The notes under the pieces were generated by a model. That model had not been told where the DNA came from. It saw nothing but the letters and a program-made list of their open reading frames with translations, and searched no databases. A stretch of 64,000 nt of DNA from an uncultured Bacteroidales bacterium. Lineage in GTDB: Bacteria > Bacteroidota > Bacteroidia > Bacteroidales > Paludibacteraceae. Every line of letters begins with the position of its first letter. The first letter of the stretch is position 1. Where the stretch lies: NCBI GenBank assembly GCA_934667275.1, contig CAKULK010000009.1:1-64000 (forward strand), given 5' to 3'. Positions 1-8,199 of the stretch are shown here, one piece after another. The position numbers and the translations under genes are program-made.

Positions 1-310
1 TGTCCTACGTTTTGTACTCATAAAATCTTTTATTTATTTTTTATATTCTATGAGTCAACCTTTTTCCGTGTAAGACAAGGACACTGCAAGAATGTGTCAC
101 TCTTTACTTTGCCTGCTTTATCAGTTTTGAGACAGACTCGTATCCGTTGTCGCTCTTTTTTTAATGAAACATAAAGGACAATAAGAAAGAATCCGCAGAC
201 AAAACGAAAGCCTGCAGAAAAACAACGAAAATAACTATAGGATTAAAAAGAGAAAGTGGTGGAGACCAAAATGGAAAATGGCGAAAAGACTCGGGATAGG
301 TGAAGAGGAT
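1..310. other. Intergenic flank with no recognisable gene
   Basis: AT-rich sequence downstream of the minus-strand acyltransferase gene. I see no credible open reading frame, RNA gene, repeat or convincing terminator hairpin here. Confidence 0.5.
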
Positions 311-1189
311 TTAAGGTTGAGGAGTGGCAGGTTTAGACCATTTCCAGCGGTTGTGTGACCAAAGCCACAATTCGGGTTGCTCAAGGATATTCTGCTCTAA
401 CAGGCGGGCAAAAGCGAGCGTTATTTCGCCCTCTTCTGTAGTTTGCGGAGCATCTGTTATAACGTGGCACTGCGCCTCATAGTAGCCTCGACGAAGGCAT
501 TTGGTGTGGACATAGACGACAGAGTAACCGAATTTGCGTGCTAACATTTCACCTCCGTTGAGAAATGCCGTGTCTTGGTGCAAGAATGTAGTCCAAATAT
601 GTGCGCTGTGCGGTGAAGGTTTCTGGTCGGAAATAAGACCTATAGAGATAGGACGCCCTTCATGCCGCAATGCCACTAAGCGGCGCAGCAAAAGGTTTTT
701 CTCAATGCAACCTTCCCCTCCACGTTTGGCACGCAACGCCAACATTGCCTTATCAGAGGACTCGTTCTTCAGTCTGCGATAGACATTGAAATGCATGATA
801 GACGGGTCGGTGTAGCGTTTGGCAAGATCCGCCGTCCATTCCCAATTCCCGAAATGTCCCATCAGGAGAAAGACGCCGCCGGTCTTTTGAATCGCCGCCT
901 GTACTTCTTCCACCCCATCAATATGAAAACGTTGCTGCATCTCGTCCTCAGAAATACGGTAGCCATAAATGATTTCGATGATAGTGTCAGCGAAATGGTG
1001 ATAGAACTTCTTTTCTAATTGATCACATTCCTTATCTGTTTTTTCTGGAAACGAAAGGCGAATGTTTTTATGCACGATGGCACGCCGATAGCGTACCACA
1101 TAGTACATAAGCGGATACAGCACATAGTCCGCCAACCGGTACAAAACTGACAATGGCAAACGGCTTAGTATGCGAATCCAAAAGAGCAT
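311..1189 (-). CDS. Lysophospholipid acyltransferase, LpxL/HtrB family
   Basis: A 292-residue protein that probably transfers a secondary acyl chain to a lipid A precursor at the inner membrane. A hydrophobic N-terminal segment (about residues 8-32) is followed by the catalytic HX4D/E-type motif in GHFGNWEW (about residue 110) and a C-terminal PELWLWSHNRWK block typical of LpxL/HtrB enzymes. Length is normal for the family. It starts at ATG and lies 36 bp downstream of cdsA on the same strand, so both are probably cotranscribed as membrane-lipid genes. Which acyl chain or acceptor is used cannot be read from sequence. Confidence 0.88.
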   Translation of the reverse strand: MLFWIRILSRLPLSVLYRLADYVLYPLMYYVVRYRRAIVHKNIRLSFPEKTDKECDQLEKKFYHHFADTIIEIIYGYRISEDEMQQRFHIDGVEEVQAAIQKTGGVFLLMGHFGNWEWTADLAKRYTDPSIMHFNVYRRLKNESSDKAMLALRAKRGGEGCIEKNLLLRRLVALRHEGRPISIGLISDQKPSPHSAHIWTTFLHQDTAFLNGGEMLARKFGYSVVYVHTKCLRRGYYEAQCHVITDAPQTTEEGEITLAFARLLEQNILEQPELWLWSHNRWKWSKPATPQP

Positions 1190-1225
1190 GCGTAAAGAAT
1201 GTTATTCGCGCTATTGAACAACCAA

Positions 1226-2065
1226 TCAAAAAAGCGTCGGCAGGTAAACGAAGAAGAAATAAACCGCCGGCGTAGCAAGTAGCAGACTGTCGAAGCGGTC
1301 CAAAACACCACCATGCCCCGGCATAAAACGTCCGGAGTCCTTGACTCCGATAGTGCGCTTGAACAGGCTCTCCATGAGGTCGCCCAGAGTACCGAAAACA
1401 GCCACTACCAATGCGAACAACAGACTGTCTGCCAAAGGACTGGAGGTGATATGCATGGTGTCGGTCCAACCTATGAGATAGAAAACATAGCCTGCTATCA
1501 AGGCGAAGGCAATACCGCCTATCAGCCCTTCCCACGATTTCCCGGGGCTAACGCGCGGGAACATCTTGTGATTACCGCCCTTACGCTTAGACATCAGAGA
1601 CCCTATGCAATATGCACCCGAGTCGTTAATCCATATAGTGATAAAGAGTGCCAACAAGACATATTTATTATAAGCAAGGATACCGTTCATCAAACTGAAA
1701 GGCAAGACTATCATCATGAGACTGACCCATAAGTTACCCCAATTCTGAATGGGCTCTGTGGGATTGCGGAAAAGTTCCAACAGCATTGCCAACATGGAGA
1801 AGAAGATAAATCCTCCTTCCAAAATCCAATGCCTAACACCTTCGGAAAAGTAAGTAAAGGACGCACAAAACATCATTGCAGCCGAACCTACGGCACACAT
1901 AACCAGTGCAAAATGAGAATGCAGAAGTTGGTGATATTCGCGCACGGCCATGCACGTGATAATCAAGAAGAGCACACCAAAGAAAAGGGGATGTACCAAA
2001 ATAGATGCCACCACCAAGGCTACATACACAGTACCCGATAGGGTGCGCTGCCAAAAATTGCTCAT
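1226..2065 (-). CDS. cdsA: Phosphatidate cytidylyltransferase CdsA
   Basis: Makes CDP-diacylglycerol from phosphatidate and CTP, the entry step to phospholipid head groups. It is a polytopic membrane protein of about 279 residues. SPGKSWEG and the C-terminal family signature (FKRTIGVKDSG then PGHGGVLDRFDS) are both present. I start it at the ATG at 2065 (MSNFWQRT). A longer reading would use a TTG at 2098 that lies inside the -7 promoter element, so it cannot be the start. The gene shares a compact divergent promoter with the small plus-strand gene at 2160. Confidence 0.93.
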   Translation of the reverse strand: MSNFWQRTLSGTVYVALVVASILVHPLFFGVLFLIITCMAVREYHQLLHSHFALVMCAVGSAAMMFCASFTYFSEGVRHWILEGGFIFFSMLAMLLELFRNPTEPIQNWGNLWVSLMMIVLPFSLMNGILAYNKYVLLALFITIWINDSGAYCIGSLMSKRKGGNHKMFPRVSPGKSWEGLIGGIAFALIAGYVFYLIGWTDTMHITSSPLADSLLFALVVAVFGTLGDLMESLFKRTIGVKDSGRFMPGHGGVLDRFDSLLLATPAVYFFFVYLPTLF

Positions 2066-2091
2066 ATTCGTTCCGAATTTTTCGTAAATAG

Positions 2092-2127
2092 TTTGCAAAG
2101 GTAGTGCTTTTTTCGTAACTTTGCAAG
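2092..2127. promoter_or_regulatory. Interlocked divergent promoters for cdsA and the 2160 gene
   Basis: The plus promoter is TTTG (2092-2095), 20 bp, TAACTTTG (2116-2123). The minus promoter is CTTG (plus 2124-2127), 20 bp, TACCTTTG (plus 2096-2103). Each -33 box abuts the -7 box of the other promoter, so the two RNA polymerase sites occupy the same 36 bp. Confidence 0.8.
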
Positions 2128-2159
2128 CGATAATAGAAAAATAACCACTCTATAACTGA

Positions 2160-2516
2160 ATGAATATGGACGAAAACATGGAACTGAATCTCTTGGAACC
2201 TGAAGAGAAAGAGCAATTGGAGTATATCTGGAACTTGATTCCTGAGCAGGACAAGGCCGGTATGACCAAAGCCGATGTGTTGCTGGTACTTGACCTGATG
2301 GACGACTTCCTGATGGAGAAAGGTCTGTTGGAGGAAGATGAGGAGAACGAGGAACTAACCTACAAGGAAGGCGAAATTGACGAAACGGAACAATTGGAGT
2401 ATCTGCTGCATGCGGTAGCCGAAAACGGTCGGACGCTGAGCAGTGAGCAAGTGCAACTGATTTTAGACGGCGAAATGCAATACGGCATTGAGCAAGGATA
2501 TTATGAAGAAGAATAA
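2160..2516 (+). CDS. Small acidic protein of unknown function
   Basis: A 118-residue, strongly acidic, soluble protein rich in Glu, Asp and Leu, with no signal peptide or membrane segment. It may be two similar helical halves: both contain EQLEY followed by a run of predicted helix. I do not recognise a named family. Expression is supported by a well-formed promoter ending at 2123 and by a rho-independent terminator at 2648-2690. The start is the ATG at 2160; a second ATG two codons later is equally possible. Confidence 0.75.
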   Translation: MNMDENMELNLLEPEEKEQLEYIWNLIPEQDKAGMTKADVLLVLDLMDDFLMEKGLLEEDEENEELTYKEGEIDETEQLEYLLHAVAENGRTLSSEQVQLILDGEMQYGIEQGYYEEE

Positions 2517-2546
2517 TAATTTGCAGAAATAACACGTATCGTTTCG

Positions 2547-2626
2547 ATGTGTAATTTTGTGCGAAATAAGTACAATTTGTTTTTGATTGTATATTTCGCA
2601 TAACAAAATAGCGCACAAATTCACAT
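2547..2626. repeat. Long imperfect palindrome with alternative pairings
   Basis: An inner stem pairs 2561-2576 with 2586-2599 (GCGAAATA against TATTTCGC, then ACAAT against ATTGT). Flanking bases can extend it (ATTTTGT 2554-2560 against ACAAAAT 2603-2609) or can instead pair 2547-2563 with 2611-2626 (TTTTGTGCG against CGCACAAA). The two outer pairings exclude each other. It lies in the 3' untranslated region of the 2160 gene, before the terminator. Confidence 0.6.
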
Positions 2627-2647
2627 ATCTGCTTACAATAGAATAAT

Positions 2648-2690
2648 AACCAACTTGGTGCTTTTGCAGACAAGTTGGTTGCTATTTTTT
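2648..2690. terminator. Rho-independent terminator between convergent genes
   Basis: A perfect 10-bp stem, AACCAACTTG (2648-2657) with CAAGTTGGTT (2671-2680), is followed by a T run at 2685-2690. It ends the plus-strand small gene and may also serve the convergent CNNM gene. Confidence 0.85.
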
Positions 2691-2695
2691 GAATA

Positions 2696-3796
2696 CTATT
2701 GCGCAGATGCGGAGTCGGAACCGGTAGCCGTGCTGTCCTTTGTCTCCTTTGTTGCAGCAATCGGGCGGAAACGTTTTTGACGCTGTTGCCAACGCTCGCG
2801 GGCGTATGCCTGCATATCGGGCACAACGTCCATCTCGTCTATGATTTCGAGTCCGAATATGGTTTCAATCACATCTTCGAGGGTTAGAATTCCCTGGAAA
2901 CAACCATACTCGTCAATGATGACACCTATTTGTGATTTCTCTTTGAGCATCTTATCAAAGATGTCGTTCACATTCATTTCCTCTTGGAAATACGGCAGTG
3001 AGCGTTTGATTTCCCCAAGTGTTTTCTGGAAATGGTCTTCGGTGAGTTCCTCCAATGCATCGTCGCGGAGTACATAGCCCGTAATGAACTCGGGCGAGTC
3101 GGCATAGACGGGGATTCGGGAAAAGTGGTCGTAACGGTCGCTATCGTAGTACTCTTTGAGCGTCATCTTTTCGGAAGCGGTGGCCGCCACTACGCGCGGG
3201 GTCATCACTTCGTATGCTTTCACCTCATTGAGGCGCATCACATTGCGGATGATTTTGTTCTCGTCCTCTTCGATAACACCCTCTTCTTCACCCACATTCG
3301 CCATTGCAACCACTTCTTCACGGCTCACGGAAGCCTCATCGGGTTCGGGGAACAGGCGCGAAATCAGTTCGATTAACTTCACAATCGGGAACATCACCAC
3401 TATGAGAACACGTATCACATACGCCGCAAAGCCCATGAGTTGCTTCCAATAGGTGGTGCCGATAGTCTTCGGGATAATCTCAGAGAACACCAATATGAGC
3501 AGCGTCATGGTGAAACTTGCCAAGCCGAACCATTGGTTACCAAACACTTGCGATGCCTGTTGTCCCACGCCTGCCGCACCTACGGTGTTGGCTATGGTAT
3601 TGAGCGACAAGATAGCCGCCAAAGGACGTTCTGTCTCCGTTTTGTAGCGTTTCATCAACGTGGCAGGCTTGTAGCCTTCCTCTTCACGCAAGTTGATGTA
3701 GGATAAAGTAGTTGACATTAAGGTTGATTCCAACACACTACAAAGAAAGGAAATACCTAATGCAAGAAATAAATAAAGTAATAAGTATGATACCAT
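2696..3796 (-). CDS. CNNM/CorC-type transporter with CBS pair
   Basis: An inner-membrane protein of the DUF21 (CNNM) family, associated with magnesium or other divalent cation transport. The N-terminal DUF21 domain (about residues 1-170) holds several membrane helices with the family motifs SVLESTLMS and FSEIIPKTIG. Two CBS domains follow (about 195-320; EVMTPRV and IDEYGCFQGILTLEDV). It ends in a basic, then Ser/Thr-rich tail and lacks the CorC_HlyC domain seen in longer relatives. I use the ATG at 3796; a GTG four codons upstream (3808) is an alternative. It has its own promoter at 3846-3877. Confidence 0.87.
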   Translation of the reverse strand: MVSYLLLYLFLALGISFLCSVLESTLMSTTLSYINLREEEGYKPATLMKRYKTETERPLAAILSLNTIANTVGAAGVGQQASQVFGNQWFGLASFTMTLLILVFSEIIPKTIGTTYWKQLMGFAAYVIRVLIVVMFPIVKLIELISRLFPEPDEASVSREEVVAMANVGEEEGVIEEDENKIIRNVMRLNEVKAYEVMTPRVVAATASEKMTLKEYYDSDRYDHFSRIPVYADSPEFITGYVLRDDALEELTEDHFQKTLGEIKRSLPYFQEEMNVNDIFDKMLKEKSQIGVIIDEYGCFQGILTLEDVIETIFGLEIIDEMDVVPDMQAYARERWQQRQKRFRPIAATKETKDSTATGSDSASAQ

Positions 3797-3845
3797 TTGT
3801 ATGTCCACGAGGGGGGTCAGTACGCACCCTCAACGGAAACTGCGA

Positions 3846-3877
3846 CAAAGGTACGTATTTTTTTGCACATCTGCAAA
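3846..3877 (-). promoter_or_regulatory. Promoter of the CNNM transporter gene
   Basis: On the minus strand TTTG (plus 3874-3877), then exactly 20 bp, then TACCTTTG (plus 3846-3853). This is a full match to the Bacteroides housekeeping promoter and places transcription start about 40 bp upstream of the ATG. Confidence 0.82.
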
Positions 3878-3909
3878 TAAATGTTTGAAAATATAATCGT
3901 AACGGATAC

Positions 3910-5778
3910 TTAGAATCCAAATGAAAAGGCGATGGAGGTGGTAAAGTTGTGACCTTGGAAGTAGAGGGGGCAGAACTTATTCAGATAGTATGCAGCGTTG
4001 GATTGCGGGGCGGAGGTAGAACCTGAGGTGCTGCCGCTTGCGGCAGTGGCATCAAATTGTATGCCGCCGAGGTCTTCACTGGGAATGGCGGAGGGGTTGA
4101 TGTTGTCGAAGGCGCGGGCGTGATTGTAGCCCATGGTGAGGGTGAGGTACATGTTGGGGTGCACCTCGTAGATGCCATCGAAGCGGAACTCGTCGTTACG
4201 GTAAATACATTTGTCAAACGGCTTCTGCGCGATGGTTTGGGATATGCCGCCGTCCTTGCCGCCACCACGAAGGTAGGCATAGGAGTTGAACTTCATATCG
4301 TTGGTGTAACTCAAGCGCAACAACATGCCGCGGATTGGGCGGTAGGCGAGTTCCGTATAGATTGACTGTGCGTTATCCCCCATGTAATGCCCCATGTTGT
4401 ATCCGTTGGAAGTCCACGTGGTGACCGCCACGGAGTGCGTGTAACATGCTATGTAGGAGCGCATGAACTCGGCTTTCAGGCTCAATCCTTTGAGTGGCCA
4501 TCCGCCCCAGTTAAAGCCCACCAAGTACGAAACAGGATTGTTCTCGGGGTCAGACTTCTTCAAGCGCGAGAACTTGAATTCGTCCAAGTAGAAGGAACTA
4601 TACAGATGCAGATGCTCGACAGGGCGCACGGATACGGAGGCGAAAGCCTGCGAGTTCTGGTTCTCGGTACGAAGCCCTTTGGTGAGCAAGTGGTCAAGCG
4701 ACTTGTAGAATGCGAACGGTATAAAATACGCTGCCTGCACATTGCGTTCGGCATAGACGATGGAGTTTCCAAACGAGAACGAGAGTTGGCGTATCGGTGT
4801 GAAAGTGAACATGTTAGCCGCCATGAACTTATTGGCAGGGCGATAGTGCTTGGTTTGCGTGCCTTGCGTATTGTCCTCCAAATAATAATAGGTAGAATCC
4901 AGCACATTCGACACGAGCCACGCATGGAAATAGTCAAACTGGAACCAAGGACACGGCGTGAGTTGCAATGTGAGCATAGGGACTGCGGGATTGCGTCCCG
5001 ACAAGATGTTGGAGGTATGGTAGGTCTCGCCCCAACGTATGTTCTCGCGTTGCAGACCGATACTGCCCCACCACGAGTAGAGACTGATACCGCCTTTGGA
5101 ATCGGAGAAGTCGCCTCCGTAGTTGGCTTCCTTGTATTGTACGCCGGCTATGTTGTTGAGTGCAGGAGCCTGTTGCGACGCGCCGTAATGGATTCGGGCA
5201 CCGTACATGCGGTCGCCCTCGGTGGGATAGTAGGTCTTGCTGAGCCAGTTGCCACTCCATGAGTTGTCGCGCAGCGACCCCCACACACTGACGTGGCGTG
5301 CGATGTCCATCTGCAGTTCCGCCCCCCACCATCGCTGGAGTATGGCACCCTTTTTGCTCGCCATGATGTCGGCACCGAGAATGGGTCGGATGCGCATCTT
5401 GAAGAGATTGTCAGGTGTGCGATAGGAGAACTGCGGGTCCGCCAACGAGAGGGAGAACGTATTGTGGTCAGTATATTGTACGAAGTTATTGACCATGGTA
5501 TCGCGCTCCAAGGCGAACTCGTTGAGATAGAAAGCAAGGTCGGCGCGCTGGCGTTTGTTGAGGAGTGAGTCGGCATTTTGTGCCGCTACCAACATATTTG
5601 CCACCTGCTTGCGTGTATATGGGCGAACCGATGTCTGGGCGGTGATGACACCGTCGGTGATGAGTTCGTCGAGGTAGTCGTAAATCTGCGAATACGTAAG
5701 CGGTACGGGTATGTTCTGTGCTTTCGCGGTCAGGCAAAAGCAGGAAAATAGAATGATATACAGTCGAATACGTTTCAT
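3910..5778 (-). CDS. Outer-membrane beta-barrel protein, capsule-assembly Wzi-like
   Basis: A 622-residue protein with a Sec signal peptide (about residues 1-20, ending TAKAQ) and a body of alternating aromatic and polar strands, ending in SIAFSFGF with a terminal Phe typical of outer-membrane barrels. The N-terminal region (PVPLTYSQIYDYLDEL) and overall layout resemble the capsule-assembly Wzi family of Bacteroidota, which helps retain or export surface polysaccharide. The neighbour upstream is a sugar-phosphate transferase, which supports that role. A Ser/Thr/Gly-rich stretch (about residues 580-595) is probably a surface loop. Family assignment is by pattern, not alignment. Confidence 0.68.
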   Translation of the reverse strand: MKRIRLYIILFSCFCLTAKAQNIPVPLTYSQIYDYLDELITDGVITAQTSVRPYTRKQVANMLVAAQNADSLLNKRQRADLAFYLNEFALERDTMVNNFVQYTDHNTFSLSLADPQFSYRTPDNLFKMRIRPILGADIMASKKGAILQRWWGAELQMDIARHVSVWGSLRDNSWSGNWLSKTYYPTEGDRMYGARIHYGASQQAPALNNIAGVQYKEANYGGDFSDSKGGISLYSWWGSIGLQRENIRWGETYHTSNILSGRNPAVPMLTLQLTPCPWFQFDYFHAWLVSNVLDSTYYYLEDNTQGTQTKHYRPANKFMAANMFTFTPIRQLSFSFGNSIVYAERNVQAAYFIPFAFYKSLDHLLTKGLRTENQNSQAFASVSVRPVEHLHLYSSFYLDEFKFSRLKKSDPENNPVSYLVGFNWGGWPLKGLSLKAEFMRSYIACYTHSVAVTTWTSNGYNMGHYMGDNAQSIYTELAYRPIRGMLLRLSYTNDMKFNSYAYLRGGGKDGGISQTIAQKPFDKCIYRNDEFRFDGIYEVHPNMYLTLTMGYNHARAFDNINPSAIPSEDLGGIQFDATAASGSTSGSTSAPQSNAAYYLNKFCPLYFQGHNFTTSIAFSFGF

Positions 5779-5804
5779 GTTGGTTGGTCTTTTGTTTGTT
5801 TAAC

Positions 5805-5823
5805 CGCGGACGGGGCGTCCGCG
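5805..5823. other. GC-rich hairpin between two cluster genes
   Basis: CGCGGACG and CGTCCGCG form a perfect 8-bp stem around a GGG loop. No U-run follows on the minus strand, so it is more likely an mRNA-processing or attenuation structure than a terminator. Confidence 0.5.
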
Positions 5824-5853
5824 TCCCCTGCGTGGTGATTTACGGCTCCGAAA

Positions 5854-7380
5854 TCAGTGGCTACGGGCACGTTTGAAGATAATGGTGTAGCAGATTCGCC
5901 AGAAATAAATGAAATCGGTGATGAAGGTGCCCCGCTGTTCGCACATGGTGAGGTAGCGCATTTCGGATGCCTGTATCTCGTCCAGCATCTTGGGCATGTC
6001 GGCATAGAACGGGGGCAGCAGACCGGGTTTGTGGTGGGTGCGCTTCTCTTGCAGTTCGGGGCTGTAGAGCGAGAAATACTGTTTGGATATGGGGCGGACA
6101 CCTACCAGTTTCATATCGCCTTTGATGAGGTTGATGAGCATGGGGAGTTCGTCAATCCAGTACTTGCGCATGAAACGCCCAAGGGTGGTGACGCGTATGT
6201 CGTGGTTGAACTTGCCGCCCTCCTGCAGCGAGTAGCGCTCGTAGATATAGGATTGCAAGAACTCGGAATAGGGGTGCATGGTGCGGAACTTATAGACGCG
6301 GAACATCTTGCCGTCCTTCCCTACCCGATTGAGTTTCACGAAGATACCATAGAGTCGGCACTCGGTGATTTCAGGGCGGAACTTACGGCGCGCAACTACA
6401 TAATTAAGGTCTGCGATTTTGCGTTCCGCGACAATGTCATAGCCGCAATAACATAGCCGCCCGAGTACCTCCGCCTTGCTGAGGACACGGTCTTTGCCTT
6501 CGGTGATGTCGAAGTAGAGGCGCGAGGTCATAAAGAGTTTGGGCAGGACACGCTTGTAGAGGAAGAACGCCGTGTAATAGAGCCAGTTGATGACGGGCGG
6601 GAAACGCCTAAGGATATTGCGTTTGGTGGTTGACTGCGGCTCGTAGCAACATACCCACAACCCGTTGTCCGGCAGTTTGTCGTTGACCGTGACAAAGAGT
6701 TTGTTCACCCCCCGAATCTGGTTGAGGGGCATGAAATTAATTAGGGTGTCGAAGCGGTAGTTTCGCAGTTTCTGTACGTTGTATAGTTCCGAGGTCCGCA
6801 GGGTGAATGTGTTGGAACTATACAAGTCCGTGTGCTGCTCAAGGAAGGCTATCGCAGCCGGCGGCGCGTACTCCAACATGCTGTCGCGCAGCGCGTTACG
6901 GTCGGCGTCGGAGAGATAGACCGGAGGTGCGAGAACGCCTTGGGATGTGCGCTCGGGGGCTTCGACAGGGTGGTCGTCAGCATCCAGGGCGTATCGGTAG
7001 GCGTGCTTGATAATCAAGCAGAAGACCGACACAGCCATCATGACAAGCCATATCGTGAGCAGCACCCAGATAGAGAAATTCTTGCCCGACCGTAGCCACA
7101 TGTAGCCGTACATCAGGGCAAAAGTGAAGACGGCGGACACCAAGAGACGGCGGAGGTCCTTGCCCATCTTCATGTACTTGATGGGGATGTATCGGTGGCA
7201 CAAATAGCCCGATATGAGCCACACCGCCGCAAAGATGAGGGCGAAGACGTAGTACTTCAGAAACGGCACTTCGGTGGATAGCGGGAACCACCACAGGACG
7301 ACTATTACACTGATGACCAGTGCAATAGCGTCCAAGATGATGTACTTCCAGTACGGGTGGTAAAACAAGCGTCGTTTCAT
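5854..7380 (-). CDS. Polyprenyl-phosphate sugar transferase with extended N-terminus
   Basis: Likely transfers a sugar phosphate to undecaprenyl phosphate, the first step of exopolysaccharide repeat synthesis. Four predicted membrane helices (about residues 10-130) are followed by a soluble middle region. The bacterial sugar transferase domain is C-terminal (about 365-500), with KMFRVYKFRTM, YWIDELPMLINLIKGDM and LVGVRPIS. The middle segment (about 290-350, SRLYFDITEGK to DLNYVVARRK) has the feel of the end of a methyltransferase-like fold, which I cannot confirm. It sits 21 bp downstream of the OmpH-like gene and upstream of the Wzi-like gene, all minus strand. Confidence 0.85.
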   Translation of the reverse strand: MKRRLFYHPYWKYIILDAIALVISVIVVLWWFPLSTEVPFLKYYVFALIFAAVWLISGYLCHRYIPIKYMKMGKDLRRLLVSAVFTFALMYGYMWLRSGKNFSIWVLLTIWLVMMAVSVFCLIIKHAYRYALDADDHPVEAPERTSQGVLAPPVYLSDADRNALRDSMLEYAPPAAIAFLEQHTDLYSSNTFTLRTSELYNVQKLRNYRFDTLINFMPLNQIRGVNKLFVTVNDKLPDNGLWVCCYEPQSTTKRNILRRFPPVINWLYYTAFFLYKRVLPKLFMTSRLYFDITEGKDRVLSKAEVLGRLCYCGYDIVAERKIADLNYVVARRKFRPEITECRLYGIFVKLNRVGKDGKMFRVYKFRTMHPYSEFLQSYIYERYSLQEGGKFNHDIRVTTLGRFMRKYWIDELPMLINLIKGDMKLVGVRPISKQYFSLYSPELQEKRTHHKPGLLPPFYADMPKMLDEIQASEMRYLTMCEQRGTFITDFIYFWRICYTIIFKRARSH

Positions 7381-7401
7381 AGGGAGAAGAAGGTCAAACC
7401 T

Positions 7402-7995
7402 TTACTTCTTGTACCGCTTGTTAAGCCCAGCCACTACCTCGTCGGTGATGTCGTATTGGTCAGCCGCCATGAGGACATTGTCCTTGGCTGTGTTGCTAAG
7501 AATGATTTGGTAACGACCGTCGGCGTTGAAGGTCTGCAAGAACTGGGTGAGGGTGTCTGCGAGTTGCTTGTTAAGCGTCTGATTCTCAAGCATAATGTCC
7601 TCGGTGAGTTTTGCCTCGAGGTCCTGCAGGTCCTGCTGCTTCTTGATGAGACGTTGCTGCTCTTTCTCCGCGCGTTCGCGACTGAGAAAGGCGTTGTTGT
7701 CGAGTTTGCGCTGGAAATCAGCCATCTCGTTCTGCAAAGAACGCGCCTTGGTGTTGAGTTTGAGGCGTGCGTCCTCCTGCTTCTGCATGAGCCGCTCGCT
7801 GGCGTCCTGCGCGAAAGTGTAGTTGGTGAGCAGGCTGTCCACGTTGAGGTACGCGATAGGCAATGCCTCGCCCGACGCGATGACTGCGGCAGGCTCCGCG
7901 GTGCCCTTGGCAGGCTTGTTGGAGAAGAAAATAGCAAACAACGCCACAACTGCGGCAACCAAAACTACGTCAACGACGATTTGAATTTTGTTCAT
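7402..7995 (-). CDS. OmpH/Skp-like periplasmic coiled-coil protein
   Basis: A 197-residue protein anchored by one N-terminal hydrophobic segment (MNKIQIVVDVVLVAAVVALF). The segment PIAYLNVDSLLTNY matches the start of the OmpH/Skp fold, and a long charged coiled coil follows (about residues 60-150). Skp-type proteins hold outer-membrane proteins soluble in the periplasm, which would suit the Wzi-like barrel encoded downstream. I start at the ATG at 7995. An upstream in-frame extension reads through the 11-bp repeat leader and has no family support. Confidence 0.82.
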   Translation of the reverse strand: MNKIQIVVDVVLVAAVVALFAIFFSNKPAKGTAEPAAVIASGEALPIAYLNVDSLLTNYTFAQDASERLMQKQEDARLKLNTKARSLQNEMADFQRKLDNNAFLSRERAEKEQQRLIKKQQDLQDLEAKLTEDIMLENQTLNKQLADTLTQFLQTFNADGRYQIILSNTAKDNVLMAADQYDITDEVVAGLNKRYKK

Positions 7996-8142
7996 AGATA
8001 TACTTTGTTTTTTGTACCAATAATTTCTCGGTTTTGCACCAATAATTCTTAACAATTCGTGCCGTGTCGGCAAGGGATGTGCGGGTTATACCTTGCATAA
8101 GGGTTGCTTATCCCTTGCGCATCCCTTGCTGTTTGACACGAG
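7996..8142 (-). repeat. Header plus 11-bp tandem repeat element, copy A
   Basis: Read on the minus strand, the 15-nt header CTCGTGTCAAACAGC (plus 8128-8142) is followed by 11-nt units: AAGGGATGCGC (8117-8127), AAGGGATAAGC (8106-8116), AACCCTTATGC (8095-8105), AAGGTATAACC (8084-8094). More degenerate units follow, including two near-identical 22-nt blocks with AATTATTGGT. The distance from header to the ATG of the OmpH-like gene is exactly 132 nt, twelve units. The units at 8106-8127 are AAGGGAT-type and the one at 8095-8105 is inverted, so a local hairpin is possible. Confidence 0.75.
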
Positions 8143-8199
8143 TTTATCTTTGTTTATACTTGGTGCGTTGTCGTGGCGCACCAAGCGGATTTGCGAGCG

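Noticed and set aside
2066..2098. Longer cdsA starting at TTG 2098
   Set aside because: That TTG is part of the -7 promoter element TACCTTTG, so it cannot be within the mRNA.
5805..5823. Terminator between the sugar transferase and Wzi-like genes
   Set aside because: The hairpin is strong but lacks a U-run on the minus strand.
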